The notes: generated by a model not told the origin, from the letters alone. Counted from the stretch's first letter, positions 16,056 to 25,115 are shown. The stretch: 64,000 bases of DNA from Shimia_B sp038525525 (GCA_038525525.1 JBCBHO010000003.1:558001-622000), one strand, 5' to 3'. Numbers and translations are program-made.

Positions 16056-17696
16056 TCAGGCGACGAGCGTGGAGACCGCGTCGCTCATCCGCTCCGCATT
16101 GGCGCGGGGCAGCGGAAGATACGTGGCATCCATCGTTTCCGCGAGGGTGCGTAGGCTGCGCTCGGGCCGCTTGCCGGTGTCGATCACGAGTGCCTCGAGA
16201 CCCTGCGAGAGGATCACGCGGGCCTGGCGGAGCGCGTCCTGGCCTGCGCGCGTGCGGTCGGCCTCGCCATCGAGCGCGACGTTCGCGCGTCCATCTGTCA
16301 GAAGGATGAGCGTCGGCGTCATGCCCTTGGCCCTGCCCTGCAGCGTGATCTCGGTGGCCGCATGGAGCCCCGCGGCGAGCGGCGTGCCGCCCCCGCCGGG
16401 CAGCGCACCGAGGCGGCGCTTCGTCTGGACGAGGGAGCGCGTGGGTGGCAGGAGCACCTCGGCCTGCGTGCCGCGAAAGCTCACGAGCGAGACGTGATCG
16501 CGTCGCGCATAGGCCTCGCTCAGGAGGATCTCGATGGCGCCCTTGGCCTCCGCCAGCCGCGCGAGGGCCGCGGAGCCCGAGGCGTCCACGACGAAGACGA
16601 GGAGCGTGTCGGACTTCTCCTCGAAGCGCTTCATGCGGAAGTCGCTGCCGCGGATCTCGATGGCCTTTTCCGCGCCGGTCTGCCGCCTGAGCGCCTGCCA
16701 GGGCGCAGCGGCGCGGAGGGTGTCCACGATATCGAGCCGGGTACGCCCATCGTAGGGCGCTGCCTTCGGCGCGAGGGGGCGGCCCCGGCGGTTGCCCGTG
16801 CGCTTTGCACCCTTGCCCGCGCCCGCAGCACCCCGCCGCGCGCGGCGTTGGGCGATCTGGGTCAGGATGTCGGCTGGAAGGGCGGCGCGCACGGCCTCGA
16901 GCAGGATCTCCTGCGGGATGGCGTCGCCCTGATCTTCGGGGTCTCGGCGCTCCTGCTCCTGCTCTTCATCGGGCGCTGGAGGCTCGGGCGCGTCGTCGGC
17001 AGGTTCGGGCAGGCGCGTGGCGCGAGGCGCGAGGGTGAGGATGGCCGCCATCTCGATATCCTCCGGCGTCACCTCGCGGCGGCGGTGAAGTGTGGCATGG
17101 GCCTGGGCAGCCCAGAGGCAAAAGAGCGCGGCGCGCGCGGAGGCAACGCCGAGGCTCTCGGCGAGGCTCGCGATGGCGACGATGTCCGCCTCCGTGGACC
17201 GGACCTCGGCGGCCTCAGGCAGGGTGCCGAAGCCCACGAGCGCATCGCCGCAGGCGATGCCATCGAGATCGAGATGGAAGGCGAGCCGGTCCGTCACCGT
17301 CCGCGTGACGCCTTCATCCTCTGCGGCGCCTTCATCGAGCGCCACCATCCTGTGCCCGGTATCGAGGGCCTGCGACAGGCGCGCGGCGATCCCTGCCTCG
17401 AGCCGCTCTGCCATGGGCACGATCAGGAGACAGGGCTCGGCGAGAAGGCCCCGGCTGCGCACTTCTCGGCCAGAGCTCAGCGTCGCAGCCAGATCGAGCC
17501 CGCCGTCGAGCTGCTCATGGGTGACGCTGAGCGGCACTTTGCGCTGCGGCACGGACAGACGCGCGAGCCCGTCCATCCAGCGGTCTCGCACCGGTCCGGT
17601 GCGGGCCCGGAGGCAGACGCCGCCGAGTCGCGGCTCGAGCGCCAGAAGCTTCAGCGCGAGCAGCGCGCGCTGCCAGCGCTGCGAGGCCTCGCTCAC
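16056..17696 (-). CDS. bchD: Magnesium chelatase ATPase subunit D
   Basis: A 546-residue protein with the standard layout. It has a degenerate AAA-like N-terminal domain, then an acidic Pro/Glu/Asp linker at about residues 235-260 (PEPPAPDEEQEQERRDPED), then a von Willebrand factor A domain. The VWA domain has the MIDAS motif DASGS and a later TDGRAN segment. BchD bridges the BchI hexamer to BchH and drives ATP-dependent Mg2+ insertion into protoporphyrin IX. It overlaps bchI by 4 bp. Confidence 0.97.
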   Translation of the reverse strand: MSEASQRWQRALLALKLLALEPRLGGVCLRARTGPVRDRWMDGLARLSVPQRKVPLSVTHEQLDGGLDLAATLSSGREVRSRGLLAEPCLLIVPMAERLEAGIAARLSQALDTGHRMVALDEGAAEDEGVTRTVTDRLAFHLDLDGIACGDALVGFGTLPEAAEVRSTEADIVAIASLAESLGVASARAALFCLWAAQAHATLHRRREVTPEDIEMAAILTLAPRATRLPEPADDAPEPPAPDEEQEQERRDPEDQGDAIPQEILLEAVRAALPADILTQIAQRRARRGAAGAGKGAKRTGNRRGRPLAPKAAPYDGRTRLDIVDTLRAAAPWQALRRQTGAEKAIEIRGSDFRMKRFEEKSDTLLVFVVDASGSAALARLAEAKGAIEILLSEAYARRDHVSLVSFRGTQAEVLLPPTRSLVQTKRRLGALPGGGGTPLAAGLHAATEITLQGRAKGMTPTLILLTDGRANVALDGEADRTRAGQDALRQARVILSQGLEALVIDTGKRPERSLRTLAETMDATYLPLPRANAERMSDAVSTLVA

Positions 17697-18697
17697 GCTC
17701 CCATCACCTCTTCGACCACGCGGGTCACCCGCGTGCCGGATCCGGCCTCGTCCAGCGGGTCACGGCGCAGACGGTGACGCAGGGCAGGGGCCGCGATGGC
17801 GGCGATGTGGCCTTGGGTCATGGTGCGCTTGCCGCGGAACGCCGCGAGTGCACGGCCCGCCTTGAGCAGTGTCAGTTCCCCCCGGAGACCGTCAGAGCCG
17901 AGAGCGAGGCAGAGCTCGGCGCATCGCTCGAGGATGCGGGGCGGGGTGACGACCTTTGGCAGGAGCTTGCGGGCGGCGAGGATCTGATCGCGGATCTTGG
18001 CGTCTTCGCCGGACCAGTCACGCATGAAGCCCGCCTTGTCGCGCTCGAACGCGTCGCGGCGCGAAATAACCTCGATGCGGGTCTCGATGTCCGTGGGCGA
18101 TTTCACGTCCACGCTGAGCCCGAAGCGGTCCAGCAGCTGGGGTCTCAGCTCCCCTTCCTCCGGGTTGCCGGAGCCCACCAGCACGAAGCGTGCAGGGTGC
18201 CGGATCGAGAGCCCCTCGCGCTCCACGACATTCTCGCCGGACTGTGCCACATCGAGAAGCAGGTCAACGATGTGATCCTCGAGGAGATTGACCTCGTCGA
18301 TGTAAAGATATCCGCGGTTGGCCCGTGCGAGAAGCCCGGCTTGGAAGGCCTTGGTGCCCTGGGTGAGCGCCTTTTCGATGTCGAGCGCGCCGGTGACGCG
18401 GTCCTCCGTGGCCCCGAGCGGCAGGTCGATCACGGGGGTGGGCATCTCCACGGGCGCGGCATCCGCCACGTTCGCCCAGTCCGGGCAGTCCGCATGGGTC
18501 GCTGAATTCACGGGGCAGCCCGGCACGGCTGTGATCGGCGGCAGGAGCGCGGCCAGCCCGCGCACAGCCGTGGACTTGCCCGTGCCGCGATCGCCGAACA
18601 CGAGGACGCCCCCGATGGACGGGTCGATGGCCGTGAGGACCATCGCTTGCTTCATCTCGTCCTGGCCCACGATGGCCGAAAAGGGGAAGGCGGTCAT
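17693..18697 (-). CDS. bchI: Magnesium chelatase ATPase subunit I
   Basis: A 334-residue AAA+ ATPase with Walker A GDRGTGKST (residues 35-43) and the Walker B region GYLYIDEVNLLEDHIVD. GSGNPEEGELRPQLLDRFGL follows as sensor 1 and arginine finger region. The inserted loop between Walker A and B contains DCPDW, which is typical of BchI. It hydrolyses ATP to power Mg insertion with BchD and BchH. It overlaps crtA upstream and bchD downstream by 4 bp each, so translation is probably coupled. Confidence 0.98.
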   Translation of the reverse strand: MTAFPFSAIVGQDEMKQAMVLTAIDPSIGGVLVFGDRGTGKSTAVRGLAALLPPITAVPGCPVNSATHADCPDWANVADAAPVEMPTPVIDLPLGATEDRVTGALDIEKALTQGTKAFQAGLLARANRGYLYIDEVNLLEDHIVDLLLDVAQSGENVVEREGLSIRHPARFVLVGSGNPEEGELRPQLLDRFGLSVDVKSPTDIETRIEVISRRDAFERDKAGFMRDWSGEDAKIRDQILAARKLLPKVVTPPRILERCAELCLALGSDGLRGELTLLKAGRALAAFRGKRTMTQGHIAAIAAPALRHRLRRDPLDEAGSGTRVTRVVEEVMGA

Positions 18698-19464
18698 GGT
18701 GCTCGGTCCTTGAACTTGTCGAGTGGGCTGCGGCCCTCCCAGGCGCCGTGTTCGCCGGTGACAGCGAAGCGGGCGTAAAGCTCTTCGCGGAACCAGCCAC
18801 CGTCGCGCACGGCCCGGATCGCGCGGGCATGGGGCCCGTCCTTCCGGGCGAAATCGGCCATGGCCTCGGGAGATGGCCAGATCGAGAAGGTCACTTGCTG
18901 CATCCAGGGCACCTCGCCGATGCCGATCTTGAAGGCCACGTTCTGATCGAGCCCGATGCGTTCGGAGATGTCCGGCACCCGTTTCCAGAACTTGAGGGCG
19001 TTGCGCGGTTTCAGCGCGGCGCGGGTCAGGGCGGCAAGAGGCTTGCCTCCGCGCGGGCCGGGACCCTCGGGGCCGCCTTCGCCATCCGGGCCGCCGGAGC
19101 CCCGGGGCGGGTGATCAGTGGGCTCGAAGGGCTGTTTTCCTGACCAGTTCCCGCGCGCCTGCGTGGGCGTGAGATAGACTGTCCAGCTTTCCAGCGCGTG
19201 GCGGCGATAGCGGGAGAAGAAGGTCTCCTCCTCCACCCGTTCCTTGGCGGTATCCGCGTCGGGCCAGGTGCAGAGGATCGCGTAGACGGCCGTGTTTGGA
19301 ACAGGGGTGAAGCCCTCGCCCGTGCCCGAGCCGCAGAGCTTCCAGAAGCCCACATCCGGAACACGGGGCAAAAGCAGCCGTGAAACCCCCATCATTGCGA
19401 AGGCCCAGGCTTTCGGTCCTACCCCCGCGAAGCGGAAGAAGGAGAGTGAGACGGTTTGGGGCAT
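18694..19464 (-). CDS. crtA: Spheroidene monooxygenase CrtA
   Basis: A 256-residue protein of the CrtA family, which oxidises spheroidene to spheroidenone when oxygen is present. MPQTVSLSFFRF matches the usual start, and KLCGSGTGEGFTP, KIGIGEVPWMQQVTFSIWPS and ELYARFAVTGEHGAWEG are family segments. ATG 19464 is chosen; ATG 19476 is also in frame. Between PFEPTD and LAALTRA there is a Gly/Pro-rich stretch of about 20 residues that looks longer than in Rhodobacter CrtA. A PpsR-type box lies 16 bp upstream (19480-19497). Confidence 0.94.
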   Translation of the reverse strand: MPQTVSLSFFRFAGVGPKAWAFAMMGVSRLLLPRVPDVGFWKLCGSGTGEGFTPVPNTAVYAILCTWPDADTAKERVEEETFFSRYRRHALESWTVYLTPTQARGNWSGKQPFEPTDHPPRGSGGPDGEGGPEGPGPRGGKPLAALTRAALKPRNALKFWKRVPDISERIGLDQNVAFKIGIGEVPWMQQVTFSIWPSPEAMADFARKDGPHARAIRAVRDGGWFREELYARFAVTGEHGAWEGRSPLDKFKDRAP

Positions 19465-19479
19465 GCGGATTCCCATGTG

Positions 19480-19497
19480 TGTCAGCTTACCCTTACA
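19480..19497 (-). promoter_or_regulatory. PpsR/CrtJ box TGT-N12-ACA upstream of crtA
   Basis: TGT at 19480-19482 and ACA at 19495-19497 are separated by exactly 12 bases, the known PpsR/CrtJ operator pattern. The box is just upstream of the crtA start and should give oxygen- and light-dependent repression of the crtA-bchIDO operon. Confidence 0.8.
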
Positions 19498-19544
19498 CAT
19501 TCGCGCAAATATGTGAAGACAAGCCCGGAATTTCTTGCGATAGA

Positions 19545-19562
19545 TGTAAATCAAGGCTGACA
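19545..19562 (+). promoter_or_regulatory. PpsR/CrtJ box TGT-N12-ACA upstream of crtI
   Basis: TGT 19545-19547, 12 bases, ACA 19560-19562, ending 14 bp before the crtI ATG. It pairs with the crtA box 47 bp away across the divergent promoter region, so PpsR probably represses both directions. Confidence 0.82.
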
Positions 19563-19576
19563 GTCAGGACGCTGAA

Positions 19577-21091
19577 ATGACAGACCCAACCAAGGCGATT
19601 GTGATCGGCGCCGGGCTCGGCGGGCTCGCCGCTGCCATGCGCCTCGGCGCGAAAGGCTATGCCGTCACCGTCATCGACCGCCTCGACCGGGTGGGCGGGC
19701 GCGGCTCGTCGATCACCAAGGGTGGGCACCGCTTCGATCTCGGCCCCACGATCGTCACCGTCCCGCAAGTCTATGAGAAGCTCTGGGCCGCCTGCGGGCG
19801 CGACTTCCACGCCGATGTGAAGCTCATCCCGCTCGATCCGTTTTACGAGATCCGCTGGCCCGACGGGGCGAACTTCTACGCCACGGGCGACACGAAGATC
19901 ATGGAGACCGAGATCGCGCGGCTCAATCCGGCGGATGTGCCGGGCTACAGGCGTTTCCTCGAGGATGCCCGCCGCCGGTATGTCGTCGGGTTCGAGGGCA
20001 TGGTGGCCAAACCCATGCACCGGCTCTGGGACACGCTCAAGGTGCTGCCGACCTTCGGCCTGCTCCGGGCCGACCAATCCATTCTGAAGCTCGCGCAAAA
20101 GCGCGTATCGGACGAGCGGCTGCGCATGGCGCTCTCCTTTCATCCGCTTTTCATCGGGGGTGACCCGATGCACGTGACGTCGATGTATGCGCTTGTCAGT
20201 CATCTCGAGAAGGAATTCGGCGTGCACTACGCCATGGGCGGCGTGCAGGCGATTGCCGATGCCATGGCGCGGGTGCTCGAGGATCAGGGCGGCGAGATCC
20301 GCCTCGGCACCGATGTCGATGAGATCGTGGTCGAGGGTGGACGGGCCACAGGGGTCCGCGTGGGTGGCCATGTCTGGCGCGCGCCCGTCGTCGTCTCCAA
20401 TGCCGATGCCGGGCACACCTTTCACAAGCTCCTGCGCAATCACCCGAGGCGCGGATGGAGCCGCGCCGGCAAGGGGCGGCGGTGGTCGATGTCGCTCTTT
20501 GTCTGGTATTTCGGAACCGAGGGAACGCGTGACCTCTGGCGGGATGTCGGACACCACACCATCCTCTCCGGGCCGCGCTACGAGGGCCTGCTCCGTGACA
20601 TCTTCATCACGGGCAAGCTCGCCGACGACATGAGCCTCTACCTCCACAGGCCCTCTGTGACGGATCCGACTGTCGCGCCCGCGGGCGGAGATACGTTCTA
20701 CGCGCTCTCGCCGGTCCCGCATCTGGGGCATGGCGGTGTGAACTGGTCGGAGGAGGGCGCGGCCTACAAGCGGAAGGTGGCGCGCGTGCTCAACGACACG
20801 ATCCCCGGCTTCCGCGACCACATGACCGAGGAGGTCGTCTTCACGCCCGAGACCTTCCGCGACCGCTACCGGTCGCCGTTTGGTGCGGGTTTCAGCCTCG
20901 AGCCGCGCATCCTTCAATCCGCCTGGTTCCGGCCCCACAACGTCACCCGTATCCCGGGTCTCTACCTCACGGGCGCGGGCACGCATCCGGGCGCCGGCGT
21001 GCCGGGCGTGGTGTCGAGCGCCGAGGTCCTTGATAGGCTGATCCCCGACGCGGAGCGCCCGGTACAGGAGATAAAGGTGGCCGCCGAATGA
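19577..21091 (+). CDS. crtI: Phytoene desaturase CrtI
   Basis: A 504-residue FAD-dependent carotene desaturase. The dinucleotide-binding motif GAGLGGLAAAMRL is at residues 11-23, followed by the substrate region RFDLGPTIVTVP and the C-terminal signature LYLTGAGTHPGAGVPGV. In this lineage CrtI performs three desaturations, giving neurosporene for the spheroidene route; product specificity is inferred from the presence of crtC, crtD and crtA. It overlaps crtB by 4 bp. Confidence 0.97.
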   Translation: MTDPTKAIVIGAGLGGLAAAMRLGAKGYAVTVIDRLDRVGGRGSSITKGGHRFDLGPTIVTVPQVYEKLWAACGRDFHADVKLIPLDPFYEIRWPDGANFYATGDTKIMETEIARLNPADVPGYRRFLEDARRRYVVGFEGMVAKPMHRLWDTLKVLPTFGLLRADQSILKLAQKRVSDERLRMALSFHPLFIGGDPMHVTSMYALVSHLEKEFGVHYAMGGVQAIADAMARVLEDQGGEIRLGTDVDEIVVEGGRATGVRVGGHVWRAPVVVSNADAGHTFHKLLRNHPRRGWSRAGKGRRWSMSLFVWYFGTEGTRDLWRDVGHHTILSGPRYEGLLRDIFITGKLADDMSLYLHRPSVTDPTVAPAGGDTFYALSPVPHLGHGGVNWSEEGAAYKRKVARVLNDTIPGFRDHMTEEVVFTPETFRDRYRSPFGAGFSLEPRILQSAWFRPHNVTRIPGLYLTGAGTHPGAGVPGVVSSAEVLDRLIPDAERPVQEIKVAAE

Positions 21092-22104
21092 TCGCGCCGG
21101 ACGACCTCGCCCACTGCAAGGAGGCCATCCGCCACGGATCGCTCTCCTTCCATACCGCCTCTCTGCTTTTGCCTGCCCGCGTTCGGGACCCGGCGCTGGC
21201 GCTCTACGCGTTTTGCCGCTTGGCCGATGACGCAGTGGATCTGGGTGATGACGAGCGGGCCGCTGTCCTGACGCTCGAAGAGCGCCTCGACCGCGCCTAT
21301 GCCGGGCGGCCACGCAACACGCCCACCGACCGCGCTTTTGCCGCCATGATCGAAACCCACCAGATGCCGCGCGCGCTGCCCGAGGCGTTGCTGGAAGGCC
21401 TCGCTTGGGACGCGTTGGGGCGCGAGTACCAGACCCTCAGCGGGGTCATCTCCTACTCGGCCCGCGTGGCCTCGGCCGTCGGCGCGATGATGGCCGTGCT
21501 CATGGGCGTGAGGGATCCCGACGCGCTCGCCCGCGCCTGCGATCTCGGCGTCGCCATGCAGCTCACCAATATTGCGCGTGACGTGGGGGAGGATGCCCGC
21601 ATGGGGCGGATCTACCTGCCACGGGACTGGTTCGTGGAGGCGGGGCTCGATGCCGAAGCCTGGCTCCGGGATCCGCTGCCCACGCCCGAAATACGCCGCA
21701 TGACGCGGCGCCTGCTCCACGAGGCTGACAAGCTCTATCGCCGCTCCGAGGCGGGCATGCCGCGGCTGCCCTTCGCAGCCCGCCCCGGGATCAGCGCGGC
21801 ACGGCATGTCTATGCCGGGATCGGTGGCGAGGTCCGGCGGAACGGCTACGACGCCGTGTCCCGCCGCGCGGTGACCTCGCGGGTGCAAAAGCTCGGTTGG
21901 CTCGGGCGGGCCCTTGTGCAGACGGCGGGCACGGTCCTGCTGCCGCAGCCGGCCACGCTCTATGCCCGGCCCTTGCCGGAGGTGGCCTTTCTCGTGGAGG
22001 CTGCGGCCACCCGGCGCCCCGCGCCGGGGCGGGCTTCGGCCGTGCTCGATGTCCTTGCCGAGCTCCGCGCGCGCGACCTGCGTCCGCTGGCGCCCGGCGA
22101 ATAG
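21088..22104 (+). CDS. crtB: Phytoene synthase CrtB
   Basis: A 338-residue trans-isoprenyl diphosphate synthase (head-to-head type). It has the two Asp-rich motifs, DDAVDLGDDE in the first third and NIARDVGEDARMGRIYLP in the middle. It condenses two geranylgeranyl diphosphates, supplied by CrtE, into phytoene, the substrate of CrtI. Start ATG overlaps the crtI stop (ATGA). Confidence 0.97.
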   Translation: MIAPDDLAHCKEAIRHGSLSFHTASLLLPARVRDPALALYAFCRLADDAVDLGDDERAAVLTLEERLDRAYAGRPRNTPTDRAFAAMIETHQMPRALPEALLEGLAWDALGREYQTLSGVISYSARVASAVGAMMAVLMGVRDPDALARACDLGVAMQLTNIARDVGEDARMGRIYLPRDWFVEAGLDAEAWLRDPLPTPEIRRMTRRLLHEADKLYRRSEAGMPRLPFAARPGISAARHVYAGIGGEVRRNGYDAVSRRAVTSRVQKLGWLGRALVQTAGTVLLPQPATLYARPLPEVAFLVEAAATRRPAPGRASAVLDVLAELRARDLRPLAPGE

Positions 22105-22142
22105 TGCCCTAGCTCTGGCCCAAGCCAGAAGGGAGCCCCGTG

Positions 22143-22616
22143 ATGGAGCTGACAGTCTTTCTCGTCTACCTCGCCGCCTGCTGTGCAGCCGCGGCCACGG
22201 GGAGCCTGTTTCCACCGGACAAGTGGTATTTCGAAGAGCTCAAGAAGCCCGGTTGGACCCCGCCGCCTTGGCTCTTTCCCTTGGCGTGGAGCGCGCTCTA
22301 CATCGCGTCGGCCGTGGCCGCTGCGCGTGTGGCCGGCCTTGAAGGCGCGTCGTTGGCCACGGCTTTCTGGGCCCTCCAGATCGCACTCAACACGCTATGG
22401 TCGCCCATCTTTTTTGGCCTGAAGAAGCTAGGCCCCGCCATGATTGCCTTGGTCTTCCTCTGGCTCGCGGTGGTGGCGACATGCGTCTCCTTCGCGCGGC
22501 TCGACTGGATCGCTGGCCTTCTCATGGCGCCCTATATCGTTTGGGTGAGCTATGCCGGAGCCCTCAATTGGTGGATCTGGCGCAATAACGAGGCGGCGCC
22601 CGCCCCGCAGAGCTGA
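22143..22616 (+). CDS. tspO: TspO/MBR family tryptophan-rich sensory protein
   Basis: A 157-residue membrane protein with five hydrophobic segments. The Trp/Pro-rich signature includes FPPDKWYFEELKKPGWTPPPW and WSALYIASAVAA, then ALQIALNTLWSPIFFG and SYAGALNWWIW at the end. TspO in Rhodobacter sphaeroides sits at the same place after crtB and negatively modulates photosynthesis gene expression through porphyrins. ATG 22143 is chosen; GTG 22140 directly precedes it. It faces crtC tail to tail. Confidence 0.96.
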   Translation: MELTVFLVYLAACCAAAATGSLFPPDKWYFEELKKPGWTPPPWLFPLAWSALYIASAVAAARVAGLEGASLATAFWALQIALNTLWSPIFFGLKKLGPAMIALVFLWLAVVATCVSFARLDWIAGLLMAPYIVWVSYAGALNWWIWRNNEAAPAPQS

Positions 22617-22645
22617 AGCCGCTCAAGCCGTTTCGAAGGGGCGTT

Positions 22646-23770
22646 TCAGCGCCACCTGGCCCTCCTCGGGACACGCACTGCGAGCATCGGTTTGAGGAGC
22701 GGAGATCGAAAGCGCCTCAGATCGAGCGCTTCATGGACGCCCACCGTCTCCTCGCCCTCGATCCGCGTGCGCACCGCGCTCCGGGAATAGAATGGCGCGT
22801 CGAGCATGTTCTGGACCTGATGCGGGAGATAGCCTTCATCGGAGCGGGTCTCGCGTTTCACCGCCCAGAGCGACCTCCGGAACCGGGTCAGCGGCGGCGT
22901 GCGCGACATCACCTCCGCGCCCCCATCCGCGTCAAAGCGGATGGCGGTCGCAAGTTGTGAGCCGTCGAGCCTGTCGGCGTCGTAGAAACACGCGGCCCCG
23001 TCCCCGAGCGGGTATCGACCCCAGCTCCAGAAGCTGAAATCCTGCTCGAGCGCGCGCGTGCCGAAATTGGCGTCGAAGTAGCCATGGCCCTGCCACTGCC
23101 AGCCCGGCGCGTCGAGCTCCACGCTGATCGAGGAGGTGGGCGCGAATGGGCGCCAGACATGGGCGCCGTCCGGCGTCAGCGGCATCTCCACTTCGGTCAT
23201 GGCGGCGGGCTTGACCCGCACCTGGCCCTGCACGCGGGAGATCAGGGGCGGGCTCGACACCTCGTTGATGTCGATGACGAGTTCGTCGCCCGTCCAGCTC
23301 ATGGAGCTCGGTCCCACCTCGAGGCGATCGGCGGACAGACGCAGTGCGCCTGCGCCTCTGTCGGTCATCGTGAAGCGCCCGCCTGCGCCGTAGGTCGCGA
23401 CGTTGATGCAGCAGTGATTTTGCGGGTGGCGCCGCCCGGACCACGCGTACCACGGCGAGAAGACCGAGCCGATGAAGCCAATGATGGAAATCGCCCGCGT
23501 GCCGCAATCGCTCAGGCCGTCGACATACCACCATGCATAGCCGTTCGGCGGGACGTCGAGGTCAAAGTTCGGTCCTCCGCGATCGCCGCGGCCACGTGCG
23601 CTGCGGAGAGGGTCGCCATGGGCACGCCCGCCCCCGGGTGGGTTCCGCCGCCCACGAGGTAAAGGCCCCGGAGCTTCGTCCGCGCTGTCGGGCGCGCGAA
23701 GGCCGCCATCATCCCATGCGGGCTCTGCCCGTAGAGGGATCCTGCCGATCCGGGGAAGAGCGCCTCCCAC
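22646..23770 (-). CDS. crtC: Acyclic carotenoid 1,2-hydratase (hydroxyneurosporene synthase) CrtC
   Basis: CrtC adds water across the terminal double bond of neurosporene/lycopene in the spheroidene pathway. The frame shows the expected block NGYAWWYVDGLSD, IGFIGSVFSPWYAWSGR, CCINVATYG, MTDRG and HVWRPFAP, then WQWQGHGYFDANFGTRALE. The conserved part begins at about 23584 (DRGGPNFD), inside the 3' end of crtD. No ATG, GTG or TTG occurs in this frame between 23767 and the conserved core. The nearest is GTG 23770, which would add about 62 residues of unlike sequence. The true start may be non-canonical or lie elsewhere, so coordinates are given from GTG 23770. It overlaps crtD heavily and is co-transcribed with it. 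Confidence 0.8.
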   Translation of the reverse strand: MGGALPRIGRIPLRAEPAWDDGGLRAPDSADEAPGPLPRGRRNPPGGGRAHGDPLRSARGRGDRGGPNFDLDVPPNGYAWWYVDGLSDCGTRAISIIGFIGSVFSPWYAWSGRRHPQNHCCINVATYGAGGRFTMTDRGAGALRLSADRLEVGPSSMSWTGDELVIDINEVSSPPLISRVQGQVRVKPAAMTEVEMPLTPDGAHVWRPFAPTSSISVELDAPGWQWQGHGYFDANFGTRALEQDFSFWSWGRYPLGDGAACFYDADRLDGSQLATAIRFDADGGAEVMSRTPPLTRFRRSLWAVKRETRSDEGYLPHQVQNMLDAPFYSRSAVRTRIEGEETVGVHEALDLRRFRSPLLKPMLAVRVPRRARWR

Positions 23771-25050
23771 CCCCGGGGTGTCGTCAGCGCGCCGTCGGGT
23801 GGCGAGCTCTCGAAGGTCAACCCGAATTGGGCGAGGGTTCGAAGCATCCGTTGGCGACATGTGTCGATCTCCTTTGCGGCAGGAAAGTCGGCGTCCGCGC
23901 GCGGATCGAGCGGCGCGGCGTTCATGATGATCTCGAAGCGCTCGAGGGGCGGTGGGGTGAGCCCTGTCCCGCGATCCTCGGCGCAAATGTAGAAAGTGGC
24001 ATCCTCGGGCATCTCGCCCCGCGCCAGCGCGCCGAACTCCGCGGCCGGATCAGCGGCGAAAAAGACGTTGTGGTGCACGAGCTCGGGCCCCTCGGCTGCG
24101 GCAGCGAAAGCCCAGACACGCGCGGAGAGGCTGCGCCTTTCCAATGGGGCCGCGTCGAGAGCCTTGGCCGCCGACGGGCCGAGATGCCCGGTGGCCAAGG
24201 CGCGAGGATCGCCGTTGAAGACGGCCTCCGTGCACGGGTGCCTCCCGTCGCGGGTGTGGACCGCGCTCACGCTGCCATCCTGCACCTCCACGCGCGTGAC
24301 CTCGGCACGGGTTCGAAACGTCACGCCGTGGGCTTCGGCCAGCCGCCGAAGAGAGAGGGCAAGCTGATGCATGCCCCCCTTGACGCGCCAGACCCCTGCC
24401 GCCTCGGAATGCGAAATGAGCGAGAGGATCGCCGGGGACTTAAAGGGCGAGCCGCCCACATAGGTGGCGTAGCGGCCGAAGAGCTGGCGCAGATGGGGAT
24501 CGCTGAAGTCGCGCGCGAGCGTTTGCGCCAGCGTTCGGGCCGGGGCCATGGCCCGGATCAGGCCGGGGTCTTGCAGCACCCGTCCCGTCAGCGCGAGCGG
24601 GCGCGGGGACGCCGTCTGCATCATGGGGGCGTCGAAGGCCGCGAAGAGGCGTTCCGCCTTGCGAGCAAAGCGCTCGTAGTCGCTGCGCGCACGCGCGCCA
24701 AAGACGCCGCCGATCTCTTCCGCCGAACGCGCCCTGTCCTGCCAGAGGTCGAGCGCCGCGCCGTCCCGCCACCAATGGCGCGCGAGGTGCGGCTCCGGCA
24801 CGAGCGTGATGTGATCCTCGAGATTCTCGCCGATATCGGCGAAAAGCGCGTCGAAAACAGGCTTCATCGTGAGAACGGTGGGGCCCGTATCCACGGGGCC
24901 TGCCTCGGAGGGCAGGACGCGCATCTTACCACCCACTTCCGCGGCGCGCTCCAGCACCAGCACCCGGCGACCGAGCGCGCGGAGCCTCAGGGCTGCGGCG
25001 AGCCCGCCGATACCGGCGCCAATGATGATGGTGCGCTGGTGCGCGTTCAT
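23512..25050 (-). CDS. crtD: Methoxyneurosporene (hydroxyneurosporene) dehydrogenase CrtD
   Basis: A 512-residue FAD-dependent desaturase paralogous to CrtI. It has GAGIGGLAAALRLRALGRRV at the N-terminus, VDTGPTVLTM, and the C-terminal YLVGGGTHPGAGVPMA. The tail STSRRTAMHGGMSTA resembles the CrtD tails of related bacteria as I remember them, so the frame appears intact to its stop. It introduces the 3,4 double bond into hydroxy- or methoxyneurosporene. crtC begins within its last 25-90 codons. The divergent crtE promoter region carries a PpsR box and a degenerate second one. Confidence 0.95.
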   Translation of the reverse strand: MNAHQRTIIIGAGIGGLAAALRLRALGRRVLVLERAAEVGGKMRVLPSEAGPVDTGPTVLTMKPVFDALFADIGENLEDHITLVPEPHLARHWWRDGAALDLWQDRARSAEEIGGVFGARARSDYERFARKAERLFAAFDAPMMQTASPRPLALTGRVLQDPGLIRAMAPARTLAQTLARDFSDPHLRQLFGRYATYVGGSPFKSPAILSLISHSEAAGVWRVKGGMHQLALSLRRLAEAHGVTFRTRAEVTRVEVQDGSVSAVHTRDGRHPCTEAVFNGDPRALATGHLGPSAAKALDAAPLERRSLSARVWAFAAAAEGPELVHHNVFFAADPAAEFGALARGEMPEDATFYICAEDRGTGLTPPPLERFEIIMNAAPLDPRADADFPAAKEIDTCRQRMLRTLAQFGLTFESSPPDGALTTPRGWEALFPGSAGSLYGQSPHGMMAAFARPTARTKLRGLYLVGGGTHPGAGVPMATLSAAHVAAAIAEDRTLTSTSRRTAMHGGMSTA

Positions 25051-25090
25051 GCGGACCTCCCTCAGCCAATGTTGACTTTAGACAGCAAAG

Positions 25091-25108
25091 TGTCCAGTTT
25101 AATTTACA
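25091..25108. promoter_or_regulatory. PpsR/CrtJ box between divergent crtD and crtE
   Basis: TGT 25091-25093, 12 bases, ACA 25106-25108. It lies midway between the crtD start (25050) and crtE start (25171). A TTGACT hexamer at 25072-25077 could serve as a -35 element for crtE. Confidence 0.8.
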
Positions 25109-25115
25109 GTTGCGT

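Noticed and set aside
19493..21313. Long antisense open frame opposite crtI
   Set aside because: The translation is rich in Arg, His and Gly and shows no domain, and the sense strand encodes CrtI.
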